Shown in pieces: positions 1-5,695 of a DNA stretch of 6,980 bases. How positions within the stretch are numbered: position 1 is the stretch's first letter; every line of letters starts with the position of its first letter. The stretch is from an uncultured Gammaproteobacteria bacterium (lineage in GTDB: Bacteria > Pseudomonadota > Gammaproteobacteria > Rariloculales > Rariloculaceae), in NCBI GenBank assembly GCA_946887385.1, contig CAMPKU010000221.1, positions 1 to 6,980 of the forward strand. Reading direction: 5' to 3'. The notes beneath the pieces were generated by a model. It was not told where the DNA came from. It was given only the letters and a program-made list of their open reading frames with translations, and searched no databases. The translations under genes were made by a program, and so were the position numbers.

Positions 1-950
1 AGCGCGGCGCGGCCATGCACATCGAGCTTGCCGTAGGCGAACGGCAGCGCGAGCTGCGCTTCCTGCACTGCCGCGTCGGTCCGTTCGCGCGCGGCCAGCA
101 GCGTCCACGGCACCACCGCGCGCTCGTACTGCTCGCCGGCCGCCGCAGCCCACCCCGACGCCAGTAGTGCCGAGTTGGAGAACGGCCCCTCGAGGCGAAC
201 GCGGTCGAAGTACTGCTTCGCCCGATCGAACTGCTCGTCTTCGACGAGCAGCGTGCCGAGCACGAAGTTGGACTTGTCGCGGATCGCGAGGACCGCTTCG
301 TCGCGGCTATCGACCTGGCCGGCGCGGTCGAGCTGCTCGAGCGCCGGTTGCCGCCGATCGTCTTCGAGCAGGGCGATACCGAAGTTGTACGCCGCGAACC
401 CCTCGAGGCTGTCCGCATTCTGCAGCCGCCTCAACACTTCCGCGGCCTCGGCTTGGCGGCCCAGGCTCAAGTACGTATTCGCGCGCAAGAACTCGACCTC
501 GTCGGAGATGTTCTCGGGCACGCGCCCCTCGATGCGGTCGAGCGCGTGCAATGCGTCTTCCAGCTGACCTTTCTGAAAGTGAATGCGCGCGAGCCGGTAC
601 GCCGCATCGTTGCGGACGGCTTCGTCCACGGCACCTTCGAGCACGGCTGTGATCGCGCGGCCGGCGCGGTGATGCATGCGATAGTTGAGCTCGAAATCGC
701 CGACGGAGAATTCCGCCTCGCGCAGGTTGCGGTACAGTGAGTCGAGCGCCGGCTCGTCGACAGCGCGATGCTGTCCGAGCTCGGCATCGAGACGCTCGAG
801 CGCTTCGAAAAAGTGCCCTTGCTGGGCGTAGTAGAGCGCCTCGCCGAAATACCAATCGCGCGCGGGCTCCTGGCTGCCGGCCGACGGGTCGGCCGACGCG
901 TGGGCCGCGAGGCTCGAAGCGAGCAACAGCAAGTAGGGTCGAACGCGCAT
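1..950 (-). CDS. Secreted tetratricopeptide-repeat (TPR) protein, C-terminus beyond window
   Basis: This frame stays open from an ATG at 950 to the left edge (316 codons visible), so the protein is incomplete at its C-terminus. Residues 1-20 form a signal peptide: basic start (MRVRP), a leucine-rich core and an Ala-Ser-Ala site before Asp21, predicting export to the periplasm. The rest is helical, with repeated TPR-like helix pairs, for example around residues 35-60 (FGEALYYAQQGHFFEALERL), then units beginning AAYRLARIHFQKGQ, FLRANTYLSLGRQAEA, AAYNFGIALLEDD and SNFVLGTLLVEDEQFDRA. TPRs normally scaffold protein-protein contacts; no catalytic motif is visible. A Shine-Dalgarno match AAGGCG lies 6 nt before the ATG. 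It follows the exported coiled-coil gene by 42 nt on the same strand and is probably cotranscribed with it. The export and TPR calls are firm; the specific role is unknown. Confidence 0.85.
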   Translation of the reverse strand, partial: MRVRPYLLLLASSLAAHASADPSAGSQEPARDWYFGEALYYAQQGHFFEALERLDAELGQHRAVDEPALDSLYRNLREAEFSVGDFELNYRMHHRAGRAITAVLEGAVDEAVRNDAAYRLARIHFQKGQLEDALHALDRIEGRVPENISDEVEFLRANTYLSLGRQAEAAEVLRRLQNADSLEGFAAYNFGIALLEDDRRQPALEQLDRAGQVDSRDEAVLAIRDKSNFVLGTLLVEDEQFDRAKQYFDRVRLEGPFSNSALLASGWAAAAGEQYERAVVPWTLLAARERTDAAVQEAQLALPFAYGKLDVHGRAA

Positions 951-970
951 CGAAAACGCCTTGGGGCGAA

Positions 971-997
971 GGTGAGTCGCGGCTTGCGCCGCTCACC
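971..997 (-). other. Intercistronic stem-loop between the two exported-protein genes
   Basis: Positions 971-976 (GGTGAG) pair with 992-997 (CTCACC). After a 3-nt bulge, 980-983 (CGGC) pair with 988-991 (GCCG) around a TTGC loop, about 10 bp in total. The stem covers the stop codon of the upstream gene and ends just before the Shine-Dalgarno region of the TPR gene. A second, 4-bp hairpin (957-960 with 965-968) would cover that Shine-Dalgarno itself. No T-run follows the large stem, so it does not look like a terminator. Setting the ratio of the two products or protecting the mRNA end is inference. Confidence 0.35.
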
Positions 998-1517
998 ACT
1001 CGCCAAGCTCGATCGCCTTGGGGCCGTTCAGCGCGATACCGAGCAGCTTGGGCTCGATGCCCTTGTCGAAGGCAAACGTCTCCGTGCTGGTGAAGTCGTC
1101 GCCGCTCGGCGTCTTGCCGTTGATCGACACGGCAAGCTGGTGCCCGCCGGTGGGCAAGTTGCCGGTATACACGCGTTGCACGCCGCCGTGCTGCAAGGCG
1201 TCGAGCTCCTTGAAGCCGTAGAGGTAGTGCGTGGCGAGCGCGCCGTCGATATCGATCTTCATCGAGTCGAGGCGGAACATCTCGCCTTCGGCGATCGACA
1301 CGAAAATCGCGAGATGCGTGTTCGACGGATAGAGGAGCTTCTCCTCGAGACGGCTGAGCTCGGCAGCGATGCCGAGCACGTCGGTCTTGATCTCCTGAAC
1401 CTGCTCGTCGAGGCTGCGCATCTCGGCGCTCGCGGGCTCTTCCCCGCTCGCGGCGCTGGCTGCCAACCCCAAGCACGCGATGCCCACTAAGAAAACGGCG
1501 CTCGCTGACCTCGTCAT
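993..1517 (-). CDS. Exported coiled-coil / beta-rich protein of unknown function
   Basis: The frame gives 174 residues from ATG 1517. A GTG at 1526 is also in frame, but it sits inside the strong Shine-Dalgarno AAGGAAGGG (1526-1534), which is well placed for 1517. Residues 1-22 form a signal peptide ending Ala-Ser-Ala; Cys15 lies in the hydrophobic core but lacks a good lipobox, so a lipoprotein is unlikely. Residues about 33-62 (MRSLDEQVQEI...LSRLEEKLLYP) make a heptad-like coiled coil. The remainder (about 66-174) alternates short hydrophobic strands with turns (HLAIFVSI, MKIDIDGALATHYLYG, VQRVYTGNLPTGGHQLAVSI), suggesting an all-beta, Ig-like or carrier-like domain. No DNA-binding or catalytic motif is visible. 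It is followed 42 nt later by the secreted TPR gene, so the two products may work together in the periplasm. Function is not recognised. Confidence 0.85.
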   Translation of the reverse strand: MTRSASAVFLVGIACLGLAASAASGEEPASAEMRSLDEQVQEIKTDVLGIAAELSRLEEKLLYPSNTHLAIFVSIAEGEMFRLDSMKIDIDGALATHYLYGFKELDALQHGGVQRVYTGNLPTGGHQLAVSINGKTPSGDDFTSTETFAFDKGIEPKLLGIALNGPKAIELGEW

Positions 1518-1525
1518 CGTCAACA

Positions 1526-1534
1526 CCCTTCCTT
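1526..1534 (-). promoter_or_regulatory. Shine-Dalgarno that decides the start of the 993-1517 gene
   Basis: The minus strand reads AAGGAAGGG here, leaving about 8-9 nt to the ATG at 1517. The longer alternative start, GTG at 1524-1526, overlaps this element and would have almost no spacer, so the ATG is preferred. Confidence 0.7.
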
Positions 1535-1600
1535 GCGCGTCTTGATGATGCGGCGGGAGTCTCCGCGAAACGCGTCCGGCACGAATGTGAACTGCGCCAC

Positions 1601-1685
1601 AAAAAAGCCCGCCAAATCGTGACCGTCGTCATTCGGCGACAGCGTTTCCGCGGGTGCGCGGCATCTGTCGCCAGACGGCGACAGC
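1601..1685 (-). repeat. Alternating 8-mer repeats plus T6 tract in the leader of the exported-protein pair
   Basis: On the plus strand GGCGACAG occurs at 1635-1642 and 1677-1684, and its inverse CTGTCGCC at 1665-1672. The two direct copies extend to the 10-mer CGGCGACAGC (1634-1643, 1676-1685). Copies 1665-1672 and 1677-1684 form a perfect 8-bp hairpin with a 4-nt loop. In the minus transcript the middle copy can pair with either flanking copy, but not both. Further downstream on that strand GGCGGGC (1613-1607) is followed by six T (1606-1601); the last repeat copy can pair with it over 5 bp including one wobble. This resembles an attenuator, or alternatively a protein-binding operator or transcript-end hairpin for the gene ending at 1736. 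The repeats are certain; the function is inference. Confidence 0.5.
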
Positions 1686-1735
1686 TATGCATGGCGTCGA
1701 TCGGCGTCACTCTCGCGCTGCGCCGGCGCCGCAAG

Positions 1736-2854
1736 TCAGGGTGTCGGCGCGATCGAGGAGCGCTGGCGCTTGGCGCGCGCGATGGCGGCGGAACGCCGTG
1801 CCACGAGGATCATCGCCGCAATCGTCACGGTGATCACCACGATCTCCTGGATGGGGCTGAGCGGCCGATCGTCATTGACGATTAGGCCCAAGCTCGCGAG
1901 GCAAACGAGCAGGTGTGCGCAAAACACCTGTAACGATGCCCGGCCGAGCAGCGATAGCACGCTCACGTGAAGCCATGCCAACAGAGGTATCAGCGCCACG
2001 GCGAAGACGACGGCGAGCGCTGCGAAGTTGAGCAGCCGCAGCGGGCCCAAGCGCCACTTATCGAGCAGCGCGACGAGCGTCGAAGGGTCCGGCCAAAAGC
2101 CGCCGATGCCGTGCCGCCATAGCAACATGGCGCAGCCCACGCCGAAGGCCGCCGCCACCACCGCGGGCGACAACGCAGAGCGCACGGCGCGCGAGTCGTG
2201 TCGCGCACCGGCCCACAGACCGGCGATCCACAAGAGCTGCCACGCGAACGGATCGAATGAGCCCGCCACATCGAAGGGCACGGCGAGCCCCAAGGTTGCC
2301 GTGAGCTGCTCGTGAAGAAGCCGCCAACCGCTGACCTGAGCGAACGCCCACAGCAGCGCCGACACGGCCAGAACGCCGCTCCAGCCGCGCACGGCCGTCC
2401 TCGCCAGCAGCCACGGCGTCACGGCGAGGAACACGATGTACATCGGCAAAATGTCGAACAGCGGCGGTTGATACAGAAGCAGCGGACCGCTCAGCACGGC
2501 CATCACCGGCGAATCGAAGTAGAACGTGAGCAGGTTACGCAGAGCCGGCCGCCCGGTCGTAGCCGCAAACGCGGCCGCGATCGTAAACGCAAACAGCAGC
2601 AGCCCGAGGTGATACGTGTAGAGCTTGAGGGCGCGCGACCAGAGCTTGGTGCGGGCTCGGTGCAGCCCTTCGGCCATCCAGGCCGAGCTCGCGCTGCCCG
2701 CGACGAACGCCGATAAGAACACGAACCCTTCGGCGGCCGACACGAAGCCGATCGGCTGATTCGCATACGCGCTGACGCGCGTCGGCAAGTGCGCCAGCGC
2801 CATGATGAGCAGCAGTAAGCCGCGCAGTGCGTCGAGCTCCGTTCGACGTCTCAT
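1736..2854 (-). CDS. OpgC-family integral membrane protein (acyltransferase-like)
   Basis: This 372-residue protein is strongly hydrophobic, with roughly ten membrane spans. It opens with RTELDALRGLLLLIMALAHLP (residues 4-24), the pattern typical of OpgC and related acyltransferase-3-type proteins, in which the helix-1 histidine (His22 here) is conserved. Other recognisable stretches are FYFDSPV near 111-117, PLFDILPMYIVFLAVTPWLL (131-150) and LLGRASLQVFCAHLL (302-316). The C-terminus is basic and cytoplasmic-looking. Named OpgC members modify osmoregulated periplasmic glucans, for example by succinylation, but this family is broad and no opgG or opgH lies in the window, so the substrate is open. 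The ATG at 2854 puts LDALRG at the expected position. The Shine-Dalgarno GGAAGGAG is strong but close: AGGAG leaves 2 nt, GGAAGG leaves 4. It is on the same strand as its neighbours, with gaps of 104 nt upstream and 218 nt downstream. Confidence 0.85.
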   Translation of the reverse strand: MRRRTELDALRGLLLLIMALAHLPTRVSAYANQPIGFVSAAEGFVFLSAFVAGSASSAWMAEGLHRARTKLWSRALKLYTYHLGLLLFAFTIAAAFAATTGRPALRNLLTFYFDSPVMAVLSGPLLLYQPPLFDILPMYIVFLAVTPWLLARTAVRGWSGVLAVSALLWAFAQVSGWRLLHEQLTATLGLAVPFDVAGSFDPFAWQLLWIAGLWAGARHDSRAVRSALSPAVVAAAFGVGCAMLLWRHGIGGFWPDPSTLVALLDKWRLGPLRLLNFAALAVVFAVALIPLLAWLHVSVLSLLGRASLQVFCAHLLVCLASLGLIVNDDRPLSPIQEIVVITVTIAAMILVARRSAAIARAKRQRSSIAPTP

Positions 2855-2866
2855 AGCTCCTTCCCG

Positions 2867-2888
2867 TAGGGCCGGCGACAGGCCGGCT
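2867..2888 (-). repeat. GC-rich hairpin just upstream of the OpgC-family gene
   Basis: Two GCCGGC hexamers flank the 5-nt loop GACAG (plus strand), giving a 6-bp stem. The loop side again carries GGCGACAG (2874-2881), the same 8-mer found in the leader at 1635-1684. No T-run follows in the minus direction, so it is not a convincing terminator for the gene ending at 2959. It may be an mRNA structure or a binding site. Confidence 0.3.
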
Positions 2889-2929
2889 AGAGCCTCGAGC
2901 GCGGTCGGGTGACGCGCGCCACAAGAGCC

Positions 2930-2938
2930 AGTGTAGCA
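2930..2938 (-). promoter_or_regulatory. Possible extended -10 promoter for the OpgC-family gene
   Basis: The minus strand reads TGCTACACT: an extended -10 (TGn) followed by TACACT, a 4 of 6 match to TATAAT. No good -35 hexamer lies 16-18 nt upstream. Transcription would begin near 2923, giving a leader of roughly 70 nt that contains the GC-rich hairpin at 2867-2888. This is a motif match only. Confidence 0.25.
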
Positions 2939-2958
2939 ACGGGAAAGTGCGGCTGCCG

Positions 2959-3519
2959 CTATTGCTCGGCGCCAATTTGGACGTCCGCCACCGCGCTCCT
3001 CAGCGCGTCCTGCAGGGCAGACGGCGGCATACCTACCTGCTGAGCGGTGTTCAATTGGCAGGTCACCAACTTCGCTCCGATGGCATACATCCGATCCTGC
3101 AGCGCGTCCGCCGACGGGGTTTCAGTCAGCACTCCGGGTGTGTTCATCGCTTGATTCGCACACTCCGCGAACTGTTTGGACCCATCTGCAGCAATGCGCT
3201 CACTGTCCACCTCGGAAAGTCCTCTTTCTTGCAGATAGGCCGCGATACGCTCGCCAATCAACGGCTCGAGTCGCGTTGCGAGCCGCGCCGCCGGGTCGTC
3301 GACTGGAGCTAGCGTCACCGGTCGCGACGTACCGGGCGCGGCGCCGTCGACATGCTCACTTGCGGCCTCGAGCTGTTCAGAAGGCGCGAGTGGCTGCGGG
3401 TTGGAGCCTGCGCGTAGGCTGGGCTCGACCAGCGGCAGGTTGCTCGGTCGCTGAAGCATGTAGCTGACAGCAACCACTGCAAGGGCGCCGAACACGACAA
3501 GAAACGCGAGCGTCCGCAC
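2959..3519 (-). CDS. Small N-terminally anchored membrane protein, unrecognised family
   Basis: The gene is read from GTG 3519 because GGAGG sits exactly 6 nt upstream; the frame stays open to an ATG at 3630, but that would add 37 arginine-rich residues running through predicted hairpins after rho. The 186-residue product begins with two basic-side residues and one hydrophobic span (about 4-22, LAFLVVFGALAVVAVSYML). A proline-, serine- and glutamate-rich linker follows (about 24-73). A helical, charged domain fills 74-186, with motifs LATRLEPLIGERIAAYLQERG and SALQDALRSAVADVQIG. It has only two cysteines, Cys120 and Cys154, both in the C-terminal domain; if this faces the periplasm they could form a disulfide. 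It is most likely a bitopic inner-membrane protein with a periplasmic domain; an uncleaved signal anchor and a cleaved signal peptide cannot be told apart. No function is assigned. It lies 176 nt after rho. Confidence 0.75.
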   Translation of the reverse strand: MRTLAFLVVFGALAVVAVSYMLQRPSNLPLVEPSLRAGSNPQPLAPSEQLEAASEHVDGAAPGTSRPVTLAPVDDPAARLATRLEPLIGERIAAYLQERGLSEVDSERIAADGSKQFAECANQAMNTPGVLTETPSADALQDRMYAIGAKLVTCQLNTAQQVGMPPSALQDALRSAVADVQIGAEQ

Positions 3520-3525
3520 TAGTCG

Positions 3526-3530
3526 CCTCC
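3526..3530 (-). promoter_or_regulatory. Shine-Dalgarno that decides the GTG start at 3519
   Basis: The minus strand reads GGAGG followed by CGACTA and then GTG, a 6-nt spacing. The hydrophobic anchor begins three codons later, as expected for a true N-terminus, so the internal GTG is preferred over the ATG at 3630. Confidence 0.65.
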
Positions 3531-3599
3531 GCGATGTGCAACGAGCGTACAGAATCGCTGCGCGGCGAGAAAGAATAGCCCGACGCGCTGCGTAGACGG

Positions 3600-3641
3600 G
3601 CCGGCAGGATCGTGCCGGCTCATAAAACAAAACTGAGCCAG
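3600..3641 (-). other. Two overlapping, mutually exclusive hairpins downstream of rho
   Basis: In the minus transcript the first stem pairs 3634-3641 with 3615-3622 (CTGGCTCA with TGAGCCGG, 8 bp with one wobble) around an 11-nt loop rich in T. The second pairs 3613-3619 with 3600-3606 (GCCGGCA with TGCCGGC, 7 bp perfect, 6-nt loop). They share 3615-3619, so only one can form at a time. Neither is followed by a clear T-tract. They could mark the rho mRNA 3' end or a leader of the next gene; the role is unknown. Confidence 0.35.
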
Positions 3642-3656
3642 TACCCGAAATTGGCG

Positions 3657-3671
3657 AGCCGTCTTACGGCT
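3657..3671 (-). terminator. rho: Weak terminator-like hairpin 25 nt after the rho stop
   Basis: AGCCGT and ACGGCT form a perfect 6-bp stem with a 3-nt loop, the first structure after the rho stop codon. Only a short AATTT stretch follows a few nt later, so it is a poor intrinsic terminator. It may instead be a 3'-end stabilising hairpin. Confidence 0.3.
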
Positions 3672-3695
3672 TAGAGCGGCGGTGTGGCGCGAACG

Positions 3696-5156
3696 CTACC
3701 GCTTCATCGACTCGAAGAAATCCGTATTGGTTTTGGTGTCCTGGAGCTTCGAGAGCAAGAACTCGACGGCCGCGAGCTCGTCCATCGGGTGCAGCACTTT
3801 GCGCAGCACCCACATCTTCTGCAGCTCGTCGGGCTGGGTGAGGAGCTCTTCCTTACGCGTGCCCGAGCGATTGATGTTGATGGCCGGGAACACGCGCTTC
3901 TCGGCGATACGGCGATCCAAGTGGATCTCCATATTGCCGGTGCCCTTGAACTCCTCGTAGATGACGTCGTCCATCTTCGAGCCCGTGTCGATGAGCGCCG
4001 TGGCGATGATCGTGAGACTGCCGCCCTCCTCGATGTTGCGCGCGGCGCCGAAGAAACGCTTCGGCCGCTGCAGTGCGTTCGCATCGACGCCGCCCGTGAG
4101 CACCTTGCCGGACGACGGCACGACGGTGTTGTAGGCGCGCGCCAGACGCGTGATCGAGTCGAGCAGGATCACGACGTCCTGCTTGTGCTCCGTGAGCCGC
4201 TTGGCCTTCTCGATGACCATTTCGGCCACCTGCACGTGACGCGTGGCGGGCTCGTCGAACGTGCTCGACACCACCTCGCCGCGCACCGTGCGCTCCATCT
4301 CCGTGACCTCTTCCGGCCGCTCGTCGATGAGCAGCACGATGAGCTGCACGTCCGGATGATTCGCCGAGATCGACGCCGCAATGTTCTGCAGCAGCATCGT
4401 CTTGCCGGCTTTCGGCGGCGAGACGATGAGGCCGCGCTGACCTTTACCGATCGGCGCGACCATGTCGATGATGCGGGCAGTGAGATCTTCGGTGCTGCCG
4501 TTGCCCTGCTCGAGCTTCAGGCGTTTCTTCGGGAACAACGGCGTGAGGTTCTCGAAGAGCACCTTGCTCTTCGCGTTCTCGGGCGCGTCGTGGTTGATCT
4601 CGCCAACCTTCAGCAGCGCGAAGTAGCGCTCGCCGTCTTTCGGCGGGCGAATCAGTCCCGACACGGTGTCGCCGGTGCGCAGATTGAAGCGGCGGATCTG
4701 ACTCGGGCTCACGTAAATGTCGTCGGGGCCGGCGAGATACGAGCCGTCTGACGAGCGCAGGAAGCCGAAGCCGTCCTGGAGAATCTCGAGCACGCCTTCG
4801 CCAAAGATGCTTTCGCCGTTCTTGGCGTGCGACTTCAGGATCGAGAAGATGATGTCCTGCTTGCGCGACCGAGCTAGGTTCTCGAGCCCCATGGTCTCGG
4901 CGAGCTGAACGAGCGCCGCCGCAGGGCGCGTCTTCAGCTCGGACAAATTCATCGCGTTCTTGGTGGATTCGAGCTCCGCGGCCGGAATGACGTCGAATTC
5001 CTCGTCGTCGGGGAACTCCTCGCGCATCTGGCCGCCGCCCTGACCACCGCCGCCGCCGCGGTTGCGCCGATTGCGTTTGCCGTTGCCGTCCCCTTGATGA
5101 GGACCGCCGCCGTCCTTCATTCGTGCACGCGCGGAATTACCTAGATATCCCCTCAC
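3696..5156 (-). CDS. rho: Transcription termination factor Rho
   Basis: Rho is a hexameric ATP-dependent RNA translocase that ends transcription. Residues 69-486 align without obvious gaps to the 419-residue E. coli protein, beginning MNLSELK and ending FFESMKR. Visible parts are the N-terminal helical region ([20 protein letters not shown]), the RNA-binding cold-shock-like domain with DGFGFLRS and [19 protein letters not shown], Walker A PPKAGKT near residues 247-253, Walker B VVILLDS near 329-335, then [10 protein letters not shown], the Q-loop [13 protein letters not shown] and GTGNMEIHL. Residues 1-68 are an extension absent from E. coli: basic, glycine/asparagine/arginine-rich (about 14-43), then acidic ([10 protein letters not shown]). 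The GTG at 5156 overlaps the trxA stop (GTGA) and has AGGA 7 nt upstream, so translational coupling is likely. Later in-frame ATGs (residues 13, 44, 69) are alternatives; the one at 13 lacks a Shine-Dalgarno. Identity is certain, the exact start less so. Confidence 0.97.
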   Translation of the reverse strand: MRGYLGNSARARMKDGGGPHQGDGNGKRNRRNRGGGGGQGGGQMREEFPDDEEFDVIPAAELESTKNAMNLSELKTRPAAALVQLAETMGLENLARSRKQDIIFSILKSHAKNGESIFGEGVLEILQDGFGFLRSSDGSYLAGPDDIYVSPSQIRRFNLRTGDTVSGLIRPPKDGERYFALLKVGEINHDAPENAKSKVLFENLTPLFPKKRLKLEQGNGSTEDLTARIIDMVAPIGKGQRGLIVSPPKAGKTMLLQNIAASISANHPDVQLIVLLIDERPEEVTEMERTVRGEVVSSTFDEPATRHVQVAEMVIEKAKRLTEHKQDVVILLDSITRLARAYNTVVPSSGKVLTGGVDANALQRPKRFFGAARNIEEGGSLTIIATALIDTGSKMDDVIYEEFKGTGNMEIHLDRRIAEKRVFPAININRSGTRKEELLTQPDELQKMWVLRKVLHPMDELAAVEFLLSKLQDTKTNTDFFESMKR

Positions 5157-5167
5157 GATTGTTTCCT
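5153..5167 (-). promoter_or_regulatory. trxA-rho junction: 4-nt stop/start overlap with Shine-Dalgarno
   Basis: The trxA TGA (5155-5153) and the rho GTG (5156-5154) share GTGA. AGGAAA lies at 5167-5162, inside the end of trxA, leaving 7 nt between AGGA and GTG. This geometry is typical of coupled translation. It leaves no room for the separate leader region that lies between trxA and rho in E. coli. Confidence 0.65.
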
Positions 5168-5506
5168 AGCCAGAGTTGAATTGAGGTGTGTGTCGAGAAA
5201 AGACTCGAGTTGTGCTTTGGAAACTGCGCCGACCTGCTGGGCTGCGACGGTGCCGTCGCGGAACAGGAGCAAGGTCGGAATACCGCGAATGTTGAATTTG
5301 GGTGGAGTTTTCGGGTTTTCGTCGATATTGAGTTTGACCACGCGAAGCCTGTCTTTGTATTCGGTCGCGATCGTGTCGAGCAGCGGCGCGATCATTTTGC
5401 AGGGCCCGCACCATTCGGCCCAGAAATCAAGCAGCACCGGCTGCGCCGACTTCACTACGTCTTGTTCAAAGGCCGCGTCCGTCGTGTGTACGATCTCACC
5501 AGTCAC
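5153..5506 (-). CDS. trxA: Thioredoxin 1
   Basis: TrxA is a small cytoplasmic disulfide reductase that passes electrons from thioredoxin reductase to ribonucleotide reductase, methionine sulfoxide reductases and other substrates. Starting at GTG 5506 gives 117 residues. The active site [10 protein letters not shown] holds Cys33 and Cys36; the buried Asp27 and the cis-proline Pro77 (RGIPTLLLF) are present, as is VGAVSKAQL near the end. Overall it follows the E. coli protein closely. The frame stays open to an ATG at 5629, but that adds 41 residues unlike any thioredoxin; AGAGGA lies 9 nt before GTG 5506, and the family N-terminus fits there. The last nine or so residues (STLARKQS region) extend past the usual C-terminus. 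It heads the transcription unit with rho and is divergent from rhlB. Confidence 0.96.
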   Translation of the reverse strand: MTGEIVHTTDAAFEQDVVKSAQPVLLDFWAEWCGPCKMIAPLLDTIATEYKDRLRVVKLNIDENPKTPPKFNIRGIPTLLLFRDGTVAAQQVGAVSKAQLESFLDTHLNSTLARKQS

Positions 5507-5515
5507 GATATTGAA

Positions 5516-5521
5516 TCCTCT
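5516..5521 (-). promoter_or_regulatory. trxA: Shine-Dalgarno for trxA
   Basis: The minus strand reads AGAGGA, 9 nt before GTG 5506. Together with family length it supports the internal GTG rather than the ATG at 5629. Confidence 0.55.
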
Positions 5522-5532
5522 AGATTTCTGAT

Positions 5533-5557
5533 CCGCCCCCAAGACCCCCTGGAGCGG
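5533..5557 (-). other. G-rich stem-loop in the trxA leader
   Basis: CCGCTCC can pair with GGGGCGG over 7 bp with one wobble, and the region holds two G5 tracts. It sits 12 nt upstream of the trxA Shine-Dalgarno and lacks a T-run, so it could affect ribosome access rather than end transcription. Function is inference. Confidence 0.25.
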
Positions 5558-5678
5558 ATAGGCGAAAAAAGTCGAATAACACCCAGAATGAGCTAAGCCG
5601 AAAGTGACGCCGCCTAGCGGGTCAGGCACAATTTGCGGCAGGTGCTTCCCTCGAGGCTCGCAGGAATAAGTGGGTATC

Positions 5679-5685
5679 AGGAGGG
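5679..5685 (+). promoter_or_regulatory. Strong Shine-Dalgarno-like AGGAGGG upstream of rhlB without a standard start
   Basis: AGGAGGG is the best ribosome-binding match before rhlB, but no ATG, GTG or TTG in the rhlB frame lies at normal distance. An in-frame ATT at 5695 is 9 nt away. A GTG at 5687 is only 1-2 nt away and opens a 27-codon frame ending at 5770 in another frame. It may be fortuitous. Confidence 0.35.
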
Positions 5686-5695
5686 CGTGCCGGTA

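Noticed and set aside
768..1490. 240-residue plus-strand open frame
   Set aside because: It lies antisense to the two exported-protein genes, has no recognisable domain or good ribosome site, and its composition mirrors the opposite strand.
1717..1733. GC-rich palindrome right after the OpgC-family stop codon
   Set aside because: It lacks a following T-run on the minus strand and such GC palindromes are common in DNA of this composition, so it is not called a terminator.
307..1734. 475-residue minus-strand open frame
   Set aside because: It is arginine-rich, low in normal protein composition, and overlaps two genes that have signal peptides, ribosome sites and coherent domains. It is a high-GC shadow frame.
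3520..3630. N-terminal extension of the small membrane protein to ATG 3630
   Set aside because: It would be arginine-rich and run through the region of hairpins after rho; GTG 3519 has an ideal GGAGG 6 nt upstream and sits directly before the membrane span.
3684..4751. 355-residue plus-strand open frame across rho
   Set aside because: It is antisense to highly conserved Rho sequence, rich in Arg, Asp, Glu and His, with no family resemblance.
5040..5095. Repetitive GCC/CCG-rich stretch that might look like a repeat element
   Set aside because: It encodes the glycine/arginine/asparagine-rich part of the Rho extension and is explained by coding.
5507..5629. N-terminal extension of thioredoxin to ATG 5629
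   Set aside because: The added 41 residues do not resemble thioredoxin, and GTG 5506 with AGAGGA upstream gives the normal family length.
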